Shown here one piece after another: positions 21,948 through 31,628 of a stretch of 64,000 nucleotides of DNA; position 1 is the first letter of the stretch, and the number at the start of each line of letters is the position of its first letter. Under the pieces are notes generated by a model. It did not search any database. It was not told where the DNA came from and saw only the letters and a program-made list of their open reading frames with translations. This stretch comes from Deinandra increscens subsp. villosa (Eukaryota; Streptophyta; Magnoliopsida; Asterales; Asteraceae), in contig JBCNJP010000008.1 of assembly GCA_039602395.1 (NCBI GenBank), forward strand, positions 17,428,354-17,492,353, written 5' to 3'. The position numbers and the translations under genes were made by a program.

Positions 21948-23108
21948 AAGAGGTATTGTCTTTGTCTTGTCTGTAGGGGGATACAAGACATTTGTGAACT
22001 TCTTGAGCTTTTCACCCTCCGTCCCTGGGATACTTTTCTTTCCATCCCATTTGAAGACACTCCTATACTTCTTCACATATGATTTCTTGTGAGGAAACTC
22101 CTCAAACCTCTTGAACTTGCTCCTCACAGCCTTTTCCAGTTTCTTATAGAAGTATGTGGCTTGATCATTGTTTGACGGATTTGAAAATGGAGCCTGATAA
22201 AGCATGGTCAAATCCACATTCGTCCAGGAATAAAATTGAGTCCAGCTCTTGTAGTATTCCAAAGGATACTGACCCCTTCTTCTCACAACAAACATGTTCT
22301 TCTCTCCATCAAACATCCAGGTTTTAACAGGTGCCGTAATACCTTGCTTATCATGAAAATGTTCACCCAACTGGATTAGATACCTTTCAGGCGGATATGC
22401 AAATGTCTGTGACTCCCAACCTCCATCAAAGTCAGAAGATGGAACCGTCATATAATCTCTATCCCTGGTATCTTTATCTTCACTCGAGGCATCAGACAAA
22501 CTGGGTTGAGTTTCTTCTGGAATATCAGCTTCAAAATCAAATACTGGTGATTGAGAGGAATCACCTGTACCTGAACCTCCTTCACCTTTATCTTCTTGCC
22601 CAATGCTTGATCTGACTGATTTATCTGAATTAAGCTGCCTGATCAGCTTATGAAGTTCTCTAAATTGCCTGGAAAATTCTCTGTTTATCTTCTTCTGATT
22701 CTCCAATTCAGTATTATGGACCTTCTGAATATCAATTAAATCACCAATGATTTCACATTGTGTTGCATTTTGGGCTTTCAAATCTTCTATCTCTGCTCTG
22801 AGTTCCTTCTCCAATCTGAACTCTGGGATTTCTACTGCTTTCCCCTTATCTTGGGCTGTGGGTTGAGAAGAAGATTGACCAGCACTTGAACTTGTGACTA
22901 GTGGCACATAAGAATCCAGCCTTCTTCTCCTTGGGTCACTAGGGCCTTCTCTGTGGTGTGGTGTAGCAGTCGACACAGTCTCAGTCATATCAGTCATATC
23001 ATCAGTAACAGAAGCACCGAGGGGAGGATCCTATGTGGCTTTCCGTTTTCTAATCAATGGAGTCTCAGTTGTCTCTGTCTCTTCTTCCTCAATGTCAATA
23101 TCATCCAG
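21948..23108 (-). pseudogene. Element B extra ORF, C-terminal part
   Basis: Continues, across the element A insertion, the frame that stops at 35711. It starts with an acidic run (DIDIEEEETETTET) and a basic IRKRK, then an in-frame TAG near 23027. After that the frame is open to the gap. It contains a coiled-coil-like segment (about 22830-22640), an acidic Ser-rich stretch, and a block with VVRRRGQYPLEYY (about 22270) that aligns with MIKRRGGSISYLH of the element A extra ORF. Function unknown; no transmembrane segment or enzyme motif seen. Confidence 0.6.
23104..23108 (+). repeat. Target site duplication of element A (left)
   Basis: TCCAG directly before the 5' LTR, repeated as TCCAG at 35706-35710 after the 3' LTR. 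Confidence 0.9.
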
Positions 23109-23312
23109 TGAAGATCAATGTAGGGAGGAATTCATCTTTTGTTTAGTTTCATTGTAATAGTTTAGTTTATTGTAAATGTTGGTTTTTGGTAGGCTAGCGA
23201 AACTGTAAGCTACCGAGCGAAACTGTAGTTTCGCTCGGTACCTAGATTAGACTGTCTCAGTGACAGTTTCGCTTGGCCAGCGAAACTGCCAGCGAAACTG
23301 TTCACTGGACAG

Positions 23313-23319
23313 TATATAT
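23313..23319 (+). promoter_or_regulatory. TATA box in element A LTR, with downstream AACCCTAA
   Basis: CAGTATATATGC sits just after the motif cluster; GAACCCTAA follows at 23362-23370, a telobox-like motif common near plant transcription starts. The same trio of motif cluster, TATA and AACCCTAA recurs before the extra ORF at 31798. Confidence 0.65.
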
Positions 23320-23389
23320 GCGCAGCCATTGTGCAGCCATTTGTAACTTTCTCAAACCTTTGAACCCTAATACAAGAAATCTTCATTTG

Positions 23390-23391
23390 GT
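23390..23391 (+). promoter_or_regulatory. Candidate splice donor in element A LTR
   Basis: CATTTG/GTGAGT fits the plant donor consensus and lies about 70 bases downstream of the TATA box. Candidate acceptors are TATTATCTCAG (24263) before gag and GTTTCGTGTGCAG (32540) before the extra ORF. Confidence 0.4.
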
Positions 23392-23594
23392 GAGTTTTGG
23401 TGACGGCTAGGAGCTTATTTCAGTATATTGTAGCTTGTTTATCATCATTTATCAATCTATTGGTTCATATTGAGATTGTTCAAGGCTAGAAAACCATTTT
23501 AGTCATTGGAAATCCTATATTGTGTTGTTTATTTGGTTTTCTTCTCAAATACACCTTCATTTGCACTGATAAAGATCAGTGAGGACCAACAATA

Positions 23595-23607
23595 TGGTAT
23601 CAGAGCC
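23595..23607 (+). promoter_or_regulatory. Primer-binding site (tRNA-iMet) of element A
   Basis: TGGTATCAGAGCC three bases after the LTR. Confidence 0.95.
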
Positions 23608-23819
23608 TCTGTGCTCTTGATTTTGGTGTTTTTGAGTGTTTTTGGGTAAACTTTGAAAAATCTATTTGATTCTGAAATCAGCTTGTTTTGGACTGAAAAT
23701 TGATTGAATATTGTGTGTTTTGGTGTCTTGAACACTAGGCAATCAACCGATCATTAACCCATAGTGATTTGGGTTGATTTCTGATCATTTCTTCTTCAAA
23801 AAGAGGGTTTTCTGTTCTG

Positions 23820-24216
23820 GGCGAAACTGCTGTTTATTCAGCGAAACTGTGCCTTCAAACAGCGAAACTATCAAGTCGTTTGGCAGTTTCGCCGGATTAT
23901 CACCGAGCGAAACTACCATCACCGAGCGAAACTATTCTTTCGCCGAAATTCGAGAAGCGAAACTATTGTCTTTTTTCTTGAACGAAAGTTCAAACCAGTT
24001 TCCAGCGAAACTAGCTAGCGAAACTGTGTGTCATCGGGTATTTCCGAGCGAAAGTACTGCCCGTGCATACAGCGAAACTAGTTGGCGAAATTGCTGATCT
24101 GGTTCAGTATTGTCAAGCGAAATTGCTGGCGAAATTATAAAATCCAGCGAAATTATTTACCTGTTCAGGATTTCCGAGCGAAATTGCTGGCAAAACTATA
24201 TCTCCCAGCGAAACTA
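23820..24216 (+). repeat. AGCGAAACT motif array in the element A leader
   Basis: I count about 19 copies of GCGAAACT or close variants (GCGAAATT, GCGAAAGT) in about 400 bases, mostly forward with at least one reverse (CAGTTTCGCC near 23884). Spacing is irregular and the DNA between copies is unrelated, so this is not a simple tandem repeat. I did not notice the motif in the coding regions. Confidence 0.9.
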
Positions 24217-24274
24217 ATCATTTTGTCTTGTTCTTGGTTTGCTCTTTGTCTTTATTATCTCAGGCTGAATTAAG

Positions 24275-26863
24275 ATGGCGTCAGGTACAAATGCTGGTGA
24301 CACTGAGAGTATTGCTCCAAACAGACCTCCAAGGCTGATCAATGGCGACAATTTTGAGGATTGGAAAAGATGCCTCAAATCGTTCTTCTTGTACACCGAC
24401 TATAATCAGTGGTTGTCAATTGTCAATGGACCTCACGTTCCTACAACTACAACTGGTGAAGTAACACAGATCAACAATACTCCGTCTTCATTCTCTGAGA
24501 AGGACTTGAAACTCATTGATCGTGATCAAAAGGCTCTCGGTGCCCTTTCTCTATGCCTCTCACAAGAAATCTACAACCGTTTTGCTGAGCACACTGACGC
24601 AAAGAGTTTGTTTGACGCTCTCTGTGAGTTCTATGATGGCAATGAAGACCTGGTGAAGGACAAGGAAGCCCAGGCCACCAAAGAATTCAATTCATTCACA
24701 AGCATGAAGAACGAAAAGCTAGTGGATTTGACCAATCGCTTCCTAACTGTATCAAGCAATCTGAAGAAATATGACGCTCAACTCACTAACTCAGAACAAA
24801 TCAAGAAGCTGCTGGATGCTCTTCCTCCCGAGTGGAGCATTCAGGTTCGCATGCTAAAGCAAGAGAGAAGTTTTCCCGACTACAAGCTCATGGATGTTAT
24901 TAACAAGCTAAAATCCTTTGAGTTGGACGTGCAAAGGAGAGAATACAATCAAACCATGGGTCCAACCAAAGTTTACTCTCCAAATTCCGCTTTCATCTCA
25001 ACCGTCACACCCAAAGGAGCTTTCTCACAACTTCAATCTGGGTCATCCTCAACTGCATCTGCTTCCGCCACTAATCAGCAAACATCCCAGATTTCACCTG
25101 AATACATGGGATTGTTCTCACTATTTACTAACAGCTATCAAGCTTTCGCTGCCGGAGAACTTCAAGGTTCGACTCTGACTGCTGAGGGCATGTACCAAGT
25201 TGATCCAGATGATTTAGAAGAAACTGACCTGAAATGGCAAATGGCCATGTTAACTGTTCGAGCTAGAAAATTCTTCGAACGCACTGGGAGAAACACCTTC
25301 AAGAACCAAAATGGAAGAGTCGGTTTCGACAAGGCCAAGCTCAGATGCTACAACTGTAAGCAACTCGGTCATTTCAAAAGGGAGTGCCCAAGTCCAATTG
25401 TCACTGAACCTACATCTGAGCCAGCAACTCGTGCCATTCCTATCACTGACAAAGCAGAAGCCAAGCCAACCAAAGAAGTGGCTCTTCTGACTAACTTCGA
25501 CTGGAGTTCGGAGGTCTCTGAAACCGAGGAAGCCATCAATCAAGCTCTTGCAGCTCAAATTCAGGAACAAAACCATGAGCACACTGATCAGAAGGAAGAA
25601 GCTGAGAAGAAAGTGAATGAGAAAACTGCAAGCACACCAGCATGCACATGTGAAAAAGGCCTGGCTGCCGAAAAGGTTATAATGGATCTCTCATATGAAT
25701 CTGTTCAAGATATGTGCTCACATCCTTGTAGAATTCGTTTGTTCGGCATCTACAAGGCCAATCGATTGTTGATTGATACCAACAACGAATTAAAAACCAT
25801 GAACACTCAATTAAAAGAAAATGAAGCAAAATATTTTGTGAAATTAAATGAAGCATTGCATGAAAATGAACATTTAAAACAAACTCTTCTTGCAAAAAAT
25901 GTTGAAATAAACATGCTTTCTGAAAGAGTCACATTAGCCCAATTTGAAACCTCTCAACTTCAGACCAAGTTAGATAGATGGACCGTTTCACAAATGAAAG
26001 TTGAAGAGATGCTCGTTAAACAACGAGGAGCTAAAATAAAAACCGGAATAGGCATGGAGAACAATGGGAATGTGTTTCCTAAAGTTTATCCTCCTCCTAG
26101 CACGCATTGTTATTCACCTACTCCGAAACCTCATCCCTTAAATGATTTAATTCCTAGTGATGCTAACAGTCTGCATGCAGGTCTAGAAGGAGTGAACCAT
26201 AAGGAGATCAGAGAGGATTATGATAATGGATACGGTAACACAAGTGGGCTTGGATGCGGTAGTTTAAATTCTAAGGAGTCTGTTTCAAGCAGTAGTTTTA
26301 ATTCCAAGAAGTCTAGTTCAGACAATAGCGTAGCTAGCAGTAGTTCTTCATTAGATAGCAGTAGTAAAGAGTCCGTGTCTGTTAGTCAAGAAAGATTCGT
26401 TTCAAATGAAAATGTTCCTTGTCATGCTAGTACATCTCAAAATCGATTCAACAAATTTCTTTCTAATCCAATTCCTTCTTTTACACCAATACGAATTTCA
26501 GAACCTACAGAAAAACATATTTCTCGAAAGAAGGAATCATTTTTGAAAAACAATAATCCAAGGATTTCAAAAGATAAAACAAAAGTGGATTTTGAAACCG
26601 AAAGTGACTCTGATTATAGAACATCAGATTCTGAGGAGGAAAGTACTTCAGAAACCTCCTCTTGCACAAGTCACAGGTCTCACTGTTTCAGATGTGGTAA
26701 GGATGATCATGTTGTTAAAAATTGTAAAGAAAAATTAAATCGAACAAATCATGATAGATCCTTTGGAAACAAGGTAACCAGCTTTGTAAAACAATTCTTT
26801 GGGGGAAAACAGAAAGTCACAAATTCCAGCAATGCAAAAGTCTGGGTACCTGTTATTAAGTAA
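24275..26863 (+). CDS. gag: Element A gag (862 residues)
   Basis: UBN2-type Copia capsid in the first 250 residues (PPRLINGDNFEDWKRCLKSF). The first CCHC knuckle CYNCKQLGHFKREC lies at nt 25346 and a second, CFRCGKDDHVVKNC, at 26682. Between them are a coiled-coil-like Leu/Glu-rich segment (about 25690-26030) and a long Ser-rich region (about 26260-26380). Gag of this size with two widely spaced knuckles is shared with element B. It ends at TAA 26861, in the same frame as pol. The context after the stop does not match the UAG-CARYYA readthrough type, but a pyrimidine tract ending GCCAG follows within 21 bases. Confidence 0.9.
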   Translation: MASGTNAGDTESIAPNRPPRLINGDNFEDWKRCLKSFFLYTDYNQWLSIVNGPHVPTTTTGEVTQINNTPSSFSEKDLKLIDRDQKALGALSLCLSQEIYNRFAEHTDAKSLFDALCEFYDGNEDLVKDKEAQATKEFNSFTSMKNEKLVDLTNRFLTVSSNLKKYDAQLTNSEQIKKLLDALPPEWSIQVRMLKQERSFPDYKLMDVINKLKSFELDVQRREYNQTMGPTKVYSPNSAFISTVTPKGAFSQLQSGSSSTASASATNQQTSQISPEYMGLFSLFTNSYQAFAAGELQGSTLTAEGMYQVDPDDLEETDLKWQMAMLTVRARKFFERTGRNTFKNQNGRVGFDKAKLRCYNCKQLGHFKRECPSPIVTEPTSEPATRAIPITDKAEAKPTKEVALLTNFDWSSEVSETEEAINQALAAQIQEQNHEHTDQKEEAEKKVNEKTASTPACTCEKGLAAEKVIMDLSYESVQDMCSHPCRIRLFGIYKANRLLIDTNNELKTMNTQLKENEAKYFVKLNEALHENEHLKQTLLAKNVEINMLSERVTLAQFETSQLQTKLDRWTVSQMKVEEMLVKQRGAKIKTGIGMENNGNVFPKVYPPPSTHCYSPTPKPHPLNDLIPSDANSLHAGLEGVNHKEIREDYDNGYGNTSGLGCGSLNSKESVSSSSFNSKKSSSDNSVASSSSSLDSSSKESVSVSQERFVSNENVPCHASTSQNRFNKFLSNPIPSFTPIRISEPTEKHISRKKESFLKNNNPRISKDKTKVDFETESDSDYRTSDSEEESTSETSSCTSHRSHCFRCGKDDHVVKNCKEKLNRTNHDRSFGNKVTSFVKQFFGGKQKVTNSSNAKVWVPVIK

Positions 26864-29800
26864 TTTCTCTTTTTGTATTGCCAGGCACTCCCGAAGAACA
26901 GTTACTGGCATATTGATTCGGGATGCTCTCGGCACATGACAGGGATGAAAGACCTGCTCACAAATTATAGAATTTTGGATGGTGGATTCGTGTCTTTTGC
27001 AGGAAATAAAAAGGGTGGTAAGATGGTTGGTCAAGGAGACGTGTCTGCTGGGTCTCTTACTCTGGAACACGTCAATCATGTACCCGAATTAAAGTTTAAT
27101 CTTCTGAGCGTATCTCAAATCTGCGACAAGAATATTCCAGTATTGTTCAAAGCAAATGAATGCCTGTTCCTCAAGCCTGAATTTTCTGTGTCCGAAGAGA
27201 TGGTGGCGATGCGTGCGCCTCGCATCAATGACACATACTTGCTGAATTTGACCTCAACTGCATCTCTTAATTCCTCCATGACTTGTTTACTTTCAAAGGC
27301 TTCTGTTTCTGAGTGCTTCTTGTGGCATAGACGTCTAGGACAAATAAACTTCAAAATTCTAAACAACCTTGTGAAAAACAATTTGGTCCGAGGTCTTCCA
27401 TACAAAGATTTTTCTGTTGTTGAAAAATGTCTTTCTTGTGCTAAAGGAAAACAACATAAGAAGCCACATAAGCCCAAATTGGAGAATTCTATTTCAAGTC
27501 CCTTAGAATTGCTCCACACTGATTTATTTGGACCTATTAGTGTACCAAGTTTGGGAAAGAGAACTTACTGTCTTGTTGTGACTGATGATTTTTCCAGGTA
27601 CTCTTGGGTCAGATTCTTGAAGCACAAGAGTGAAACGACTGAAGCTCTACAAAATATCATTCTGTCAGTGGAGAGTTCAAGAAGCAAGAAAGTCAAGGCA
27701 ATCAGAAGTGATAACGGAACTGAGTTTCGAAATCAGATCTTTGACTCATTCTGTGCAAACAAAGGTATTCTTCGGCAATACAGCGCAGCAAGAACTCCAC
27801 AACAGAATGGAGTTGCCGAAAGGAAGAATCGCACACTGGTTGAAGCTGCTCGGACTATGCTGATCGAATCAAAGCTGCCGATTATTTTCTGGGCTGAAGC
27901 TGTGAATTGTGCGTCGTACGTGCTGAATCGTGTCCTGATCGTGAAAGATAAATTAAAGACGTCATACGAACTGTATCACGGAAGGAAGCCGCTGATTGAC
28001 TTCTTCAGGCCTTTTGGATGCTCGTGCACATTGTTGAATACCGAAGCTCAAATCACAAAATTTGGAGCTGTCTCCGATGAGTGTTTCTTCATGGGGTATT
28101 CTTCATCACAAAAAGCTTATCGTGTGTATAACAAACGTACTCGTGTTGTGCAGGAATCTTACTATGTGGACTGGCAAGAATCGAACTCTCCAAACACCGG
28201 CACTGGACCCGAATGGTTTTATGATTCAGACACTTTGTTCAAGTCATTCAATCTTCCTATCCTAGCTGATGCAGAAGATACTCCTCCTCTCGTAACTATC
28301 ACCCCTCAACCTGATATTCCACAACCTATCCAATCCTCATCCCCACAACCCACTCAGCAACCCGATCTTCCATCTTCCTCTCATGAACTACCACAAACCA
28401 CCGAACCCGCTCCCGCCCACCTTGACTCAAATTTCAAAACCCTAAAAGACCATCCGCATGACCTCGTCATTGGATCGATTACGGATGGAGTGAGGACTCG
28501 TCATCAGTCTGGTTTGATTAATGAATGTTTGTTTGCATGTTTTCTGTCTCAGATTGTTCCCAAGAATATAGATGAAGCCTTAGCTGATCCAAGTTGGGTA
28601 GATTCCATGCAGGCCGAGCTTCAACAATTCAGAAAGCTAAAGGTGTGGAAATTGGTGGATCTTCCAGAAAATAAAGTTCCTATTGGCACGAAGTGGGTAT
28701 TCCGGAACAAAATGGATGATAGAGGTATTGTTATAAGAAACAAATCAAGACTGGTGGTTCAAGGTTTTTATCAGGAAGAAGGCATCGACTATACAGACGT
28801 GTTTGCACCGGTTGCACGCATTGAGGCGATCCGAATTTTTCTAGCTCATGCTGCATACAAGGACTTCAAGGTGTTCCAAATGGACGTCAAGTGTGCATTC
28901 TTATACGGGGATATTGATGAAGATATTTATGTGCTTCAACCTCCTGGCTTCGAAGATCATGAATTTCCTGACAAAGTCTACAAGCTGGATAAATCTCTGT
29001 ACGGTCTTCATCAGGCACCCAGAATATGGTATGAAACGTTGACTCAGTACCTATTGGGAAAAGGTTTTACTCGTGGGTCTATCGATATGACGCTGTTCAA
29101 GAAAGAGGTGAATGGAGAAATGCTGATGGTTCAAGTGTATGTGGACGATATCATCTTCGGCTCAACCAATGAGAAGATGTGTCGAGAATTTGAGGAATTG
29201 ATGAAGGAGCATTTTGAAATGAGCATGATGGGGGAGATGAATTTCTTTCTAGGTTTGCAAGTGGAACAAAAGCCAGATGGTATCCTCATCCATCAAGAAA
29301 AATACATTCTGGAGATTCTGAAGAAATTCAAAATGAACGACGCCTCAGCTGAGCTTACTCCCTTCACATCTCAGACATGTTTGACTCCCGACAGTGAAGG
29401 AAAACGGGTTGACCAGAAACTGTATCGATCAATGATTGGGTCCCTCATGTATCTCACAGCCAGTCGCCCAGATATCACCTTTGCTGTGTGTTACTGTGCT
29501 CGTTATCAAGCTGATCCAAGGGAATCTCATGAAAAGGCGGTCAAACGTATCTTCCGTTATTTGAAAGGATCATCAAGATTGGGCTTATGGTATCCTAAGG
29601 GTGGAAGTTTTGAGCTAAATTCTTATTCAGACAGTGATCACGGAGGATGCAAACTTGATAGAAAGTCTGTTTCTGGAGGATGCCAGTTTTTGGGGGAATG
29701 CTTGGTTTCGTGGCAAAGCAAGAAGCAAACAACAGTCTCCTTATCTACAGGCGAAGCCGAATATATAGCTGCTTCTAGTTGCTGCTGCCAAGTGCTGTGG

Positions 29801-30079
29801 ATTCAACATCAGATGATGGATTACGGGATAAATTTTCTTCATACACCGTTGTTCTGCGACAACGAAGCTGCCGTCGGAATTTCCAAGAATCCAATTCATC
29901 ATTCCCGAACCAAACATATTGAAACACGGATTCATGCAATCCGTGATGCTCAGGAAAAAGGGTTTATTGATGTTGTCCCCATCGAAACCAAAGCTCAAAA
30001 AGCGGATATTTTTACTAAAACATTTGATAAACCCCGCTTTTATGAGCTTATTAAAATGCTGGGCATGATAACTTTTTAA
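26864..30079 (+). CDS. pol: Element A pol polyprotein
   Basis: Open from just after the gag stop; coding probably begins at 26885 after the acceptor-like TGCCAG, or by readthrough. There is no convincing ATG start. In order: aspartic protease (WHIDSGCSRHMTG, about 26910), gag-pre-integrase zinc region (LWHRRLGQINF, about 27321), integrase core (D near 27520, D in AIRSDNGTEF near 27710, E in GVAERKNRTL near 27820), RT (YVDDIIFGS near 29138), RNase H (SDSDHGGCKLDRKSVSGG near 29628). All catalytic residues I can check are present and the frame is uninterrupted for over 1060 codons. Confidence 0.93.
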   Translation, partial: FLFLYCQALPKNSYWHIDSGCSRHMTGMKDLLTNYRILDGGFVSFAGNKKGGKMVGQGDVSAGSLTLEHVNHVPELKFNLLSVSQICDKNIPVLFKANECLFLKPEFSVSEEMVAMRAPRINDTYLLNLTSTASLNSSMTCLLSKASVSECFLWHRRLGQINFKILNNLVKNNLVRGLPYKDFSVVEKCLSCAKGKQHKKPHKPKLENSISSPLELLHTDLFGPISVPSLGKRTYCLVVTDDFSRYSWVRFLKHKSETTEALQNIILSVESSRSKKVKAIRSDNGTEFRNQIFDSFCANKGILRQYSAARTPQQNGVAERKNRTLVEAARTMLIESKLPIIFWAEAVNCASYVLNRVLIVKDKLKTSYELYHGRKPLIDFFRPFGCSCTLLNTEAQITKFGAVSDECFFMGYSSSQKAYRVYNKRTRVVQESYYVDWQESNSPNTGTGPEWFYDSDTLFKSFNLPILADAEDTPPLVTITPQPDIPQPIQSSSPQPTQQPDLPSSSHELPQTTEPAPAHLDSNFKTLKDHPHDLVIGSITDGVRTRHQSGLINECLFACFLSQIVPKNIDEALADPSWVDSMQAELQQFRKLKVWKLVDLPENKVPIGTKWVFRNKMDDRGIVIRNKSRLVVQGFYQEEGIDYTDVFAPVARIEAIRIFLAHAAYKDFKVFQMDVKCAFLYGDIDEDIYVLQPPGFEDHEFPDKVYKLDKSLYGLHQAPRIWYETLTQYLLGKGFTRGSIDMTLFKKEVNGEMLMVQVYVDDIIFGSTNEKMCREFEELMKEHFEMSMMGEMNFFLGLQVEQKPDGILIHQEKYILEILKKFKMNDASAELTPFTSQTCLTPDSEGKRVDQKLYRSMIGSLMYLTASRPDITFAVCYCARYQADPRESHEKAVKRIFRYLKGSSRLGLWYPKGGSFELNSYSDSDHGGCKLDRKSVSGGCQFLGECLVSWQSKKQTTVSLSTGEAEYIAASSCCCQVLWIQHQMMDYGINFLHTPLFCDNEAAVGISKNPIHHSRTKHIETRIHAIRDAQEKGFIDVVPIETKAQKADIFTKTFDKPRFYELIKMLGMITF

Positions 30080-30088
30080 ATTTTTGGC

Positions 30089-30113
30089 AAAAAAAAAAAA
30101 AAAAAAAGGGGGG
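30089..30113 (+). promoter_or_regulatory. Candidate internal polypurine tract after pol
   Basis: A run of 19 A then 6 G (then GATTA) only nine bases after the pol stop. It has the composition of a plus-strand primer site but is about 5.1 kb upstream of the 3' LTR. Further G-runs (GGGGGAATTGGGGG near 30380, TTTTGGGGGAAATTG near 30577) follow. Confidence 0.4.
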
Positions 30114-30906
30114 ATTAAATAAACCTTTTTGTGAATACTTCTTTAAATTTTACTTCATCTTGTTTGTTTTTGTCTAAACTGAATGCCAATTTCATTTTGT
30201 CAATGAATCGGGTGATGTTCGGAACTGAATCTGGTTATCAAGAAATCAATGATCATGCAGTTCTCCACAAATGATTTCTGGCCTCTCGTCATCTGAAAAT
30301 GATCAGGGGAGTATTTTAGTTTCATTTACCTTGCAATTCTATCTTAACTGCTTTGTGATGTCCTTTCCGTTATTTTGTGGGGGAATTGGGGGTAAATCAC
30401 TCTAAAATACCTAAATTTCATGAATTCGAAGCGGATTTCCTGTCAAACTTTTCTTCGATTGTGTGCCTCCTTTCCAGTGTCTGTCTTTCCTTTAGTGTCA
30501 AGTATCGATCGAATCATTTTAATTTTGTTTTTTAATTTCTTTATTGAAAATCCAAAAATAGAGTATTTGTGGATTTTGGGGGAAATTGAAGCTCTGAAAA
30601 TTTGATACATAAATAAAATTTTCAAAAATGAAAATGAGAAATTGATCCGACCTTGTGAGAAATGATTGTTTATCAACCTGCGTTATCTGCCATGGATAGA
30701 GTAAAAATAAAGGCTGCATTGTGCTTGTATGATCTTTGAGTGTGTATGCCTAATATGATATCTATGAGTAGGATATAAACATAACGCTTGCCTGATTTTG
30801 CTCTAGTTTTCATTTCTTGATAAGTGTTGCAATGATTCTGTCAATTAAGAGATGTTCTGATGTACGCATGCTTTGCAAATAAGGCTTTATGCCATTTTTA
30901 CACTCG
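30114..30906 (+). other. Element A spacer, first part
   Basis: AT-rich, no substantial ORF. The part near 30680-30730 (GTTATCTGCCATGGATAGAG) is recognisably similar to element C minus strand near 52690-52720, which shows that the spacer is conserved between families. Confidence 0.5.
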
Positions 30907-31128
30907 ACTCAGTGGGTCTTCTCTGCGTGCCTAGGCGGCCGACCTGATCACCTGCTGATTGAGTTTTCTGCTTTATTTTCTTGGTGTTTAGTGTATATCA
31001 TCGGACTTTCTCTGCGTGCCCACAAGCCGACCTGATTGTTGTTGATATACACGATTTCTGCTTTATTTTTCTTTTTTATTTTCCTAAGTGTATCGGGCTT
31101 TCTCTGCGTGCTTTGCGGCCGACCTGAT
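30907..31128 (+). repeat. Three tandem hairpin units in the element A spacer
   Basis: Copies at 30907-30949, 30998-31037 and 31091-31128, each with a left arm such as ATCGGAC, a loop TTCTCTGCGTGC, and a right arm GCCGACCTGAT, each followed by TTCTGC(T/C)TTATTTT. Unit length about 90 bases. Element C has three matching units in its spacer (52225-52455 on the minus strand). Confidence 0.75.
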
Positions 31129-31628
31129 TGCTGTTCTCTTAGGGTTCTGCCTTATTTTTGCATGAAACATCATGAACGCATATCTCATTTGGAAAAGAAT
31201 TAAAAGAAAAATAATGATAAATATGATGACTTGTTAACATCTTTGATAGAGTGAGGCTGGGTAATCAGTGCTTGATTAATATACCTTAAGCATATCCAAA
31301 AATGTTAAATACTATTAGTGCATGCTTAATTTCAATGTGATGCATTCGGGATCTGCTTGACGTGCATGCTGATTAAAATTGAAATTGAAATGCGTATGAT
31401 GCGTATCGGTTGATGTGATCTCATGTCTGGATCTTTCTCACAAATTAAATTAGTATCTGCTTGTATAGTTGTTTTAATTTACATTTTGAAAAAGGCTCAA
31501 AAAAGATTTTCTGTCTGCGTTATTTTTTATAAGATCGATACTTTGTAAATAATCTGTCGTTTTGTGTGTGTTTGTCGGTTTTCAAAAGTCAAAATCAAAA
31601 TTTGGTCAAAATTGAATTTTAGGGTTTC
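31129..31628 (+). other. Element A spacer, middle part
   Basis: GCATGAAACATCATGAACGC at 31158 is shared almost exactly with element C (minus strand near 52185-52203). No ORF. Direct phrase repeats such as GCATGC and GATGCGTAT occur around 31318-31410. Confidence 0.45.

Larger units (their letters stand above)
23109..23591 (+). repeat. 5' LTR of element A
   Basis: Begins TGAAGATCAATG, ends GACCAACA, followed after three bases by the PBS. It carries six copies of the AGCGAAACT motif in both orientations, including a perfect 14-base inverted repeat (23211-23224 with 23227-23240) and a second one (23264-23273 with 23279-23288). These lie directly upstream of TATATAT at 23313-23319. Confidence 0.95.

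Noticed and set aside
21351..22997. A continuous 548-codon minus-strand ORF
   Set aside because: Its middle is the N gap and its end lies in the Tekay-like LTR; only the part from 21948 upward is real coding, belonging to element B's extra ORF.
26861..26872. Classic stop-codon readthrough between gag and pol in element A
   Set aside because: Stop is TAA followed by TTTCTC, not UAG-CARYYA; readthrough cannot be excluded but the sequence does not support it.
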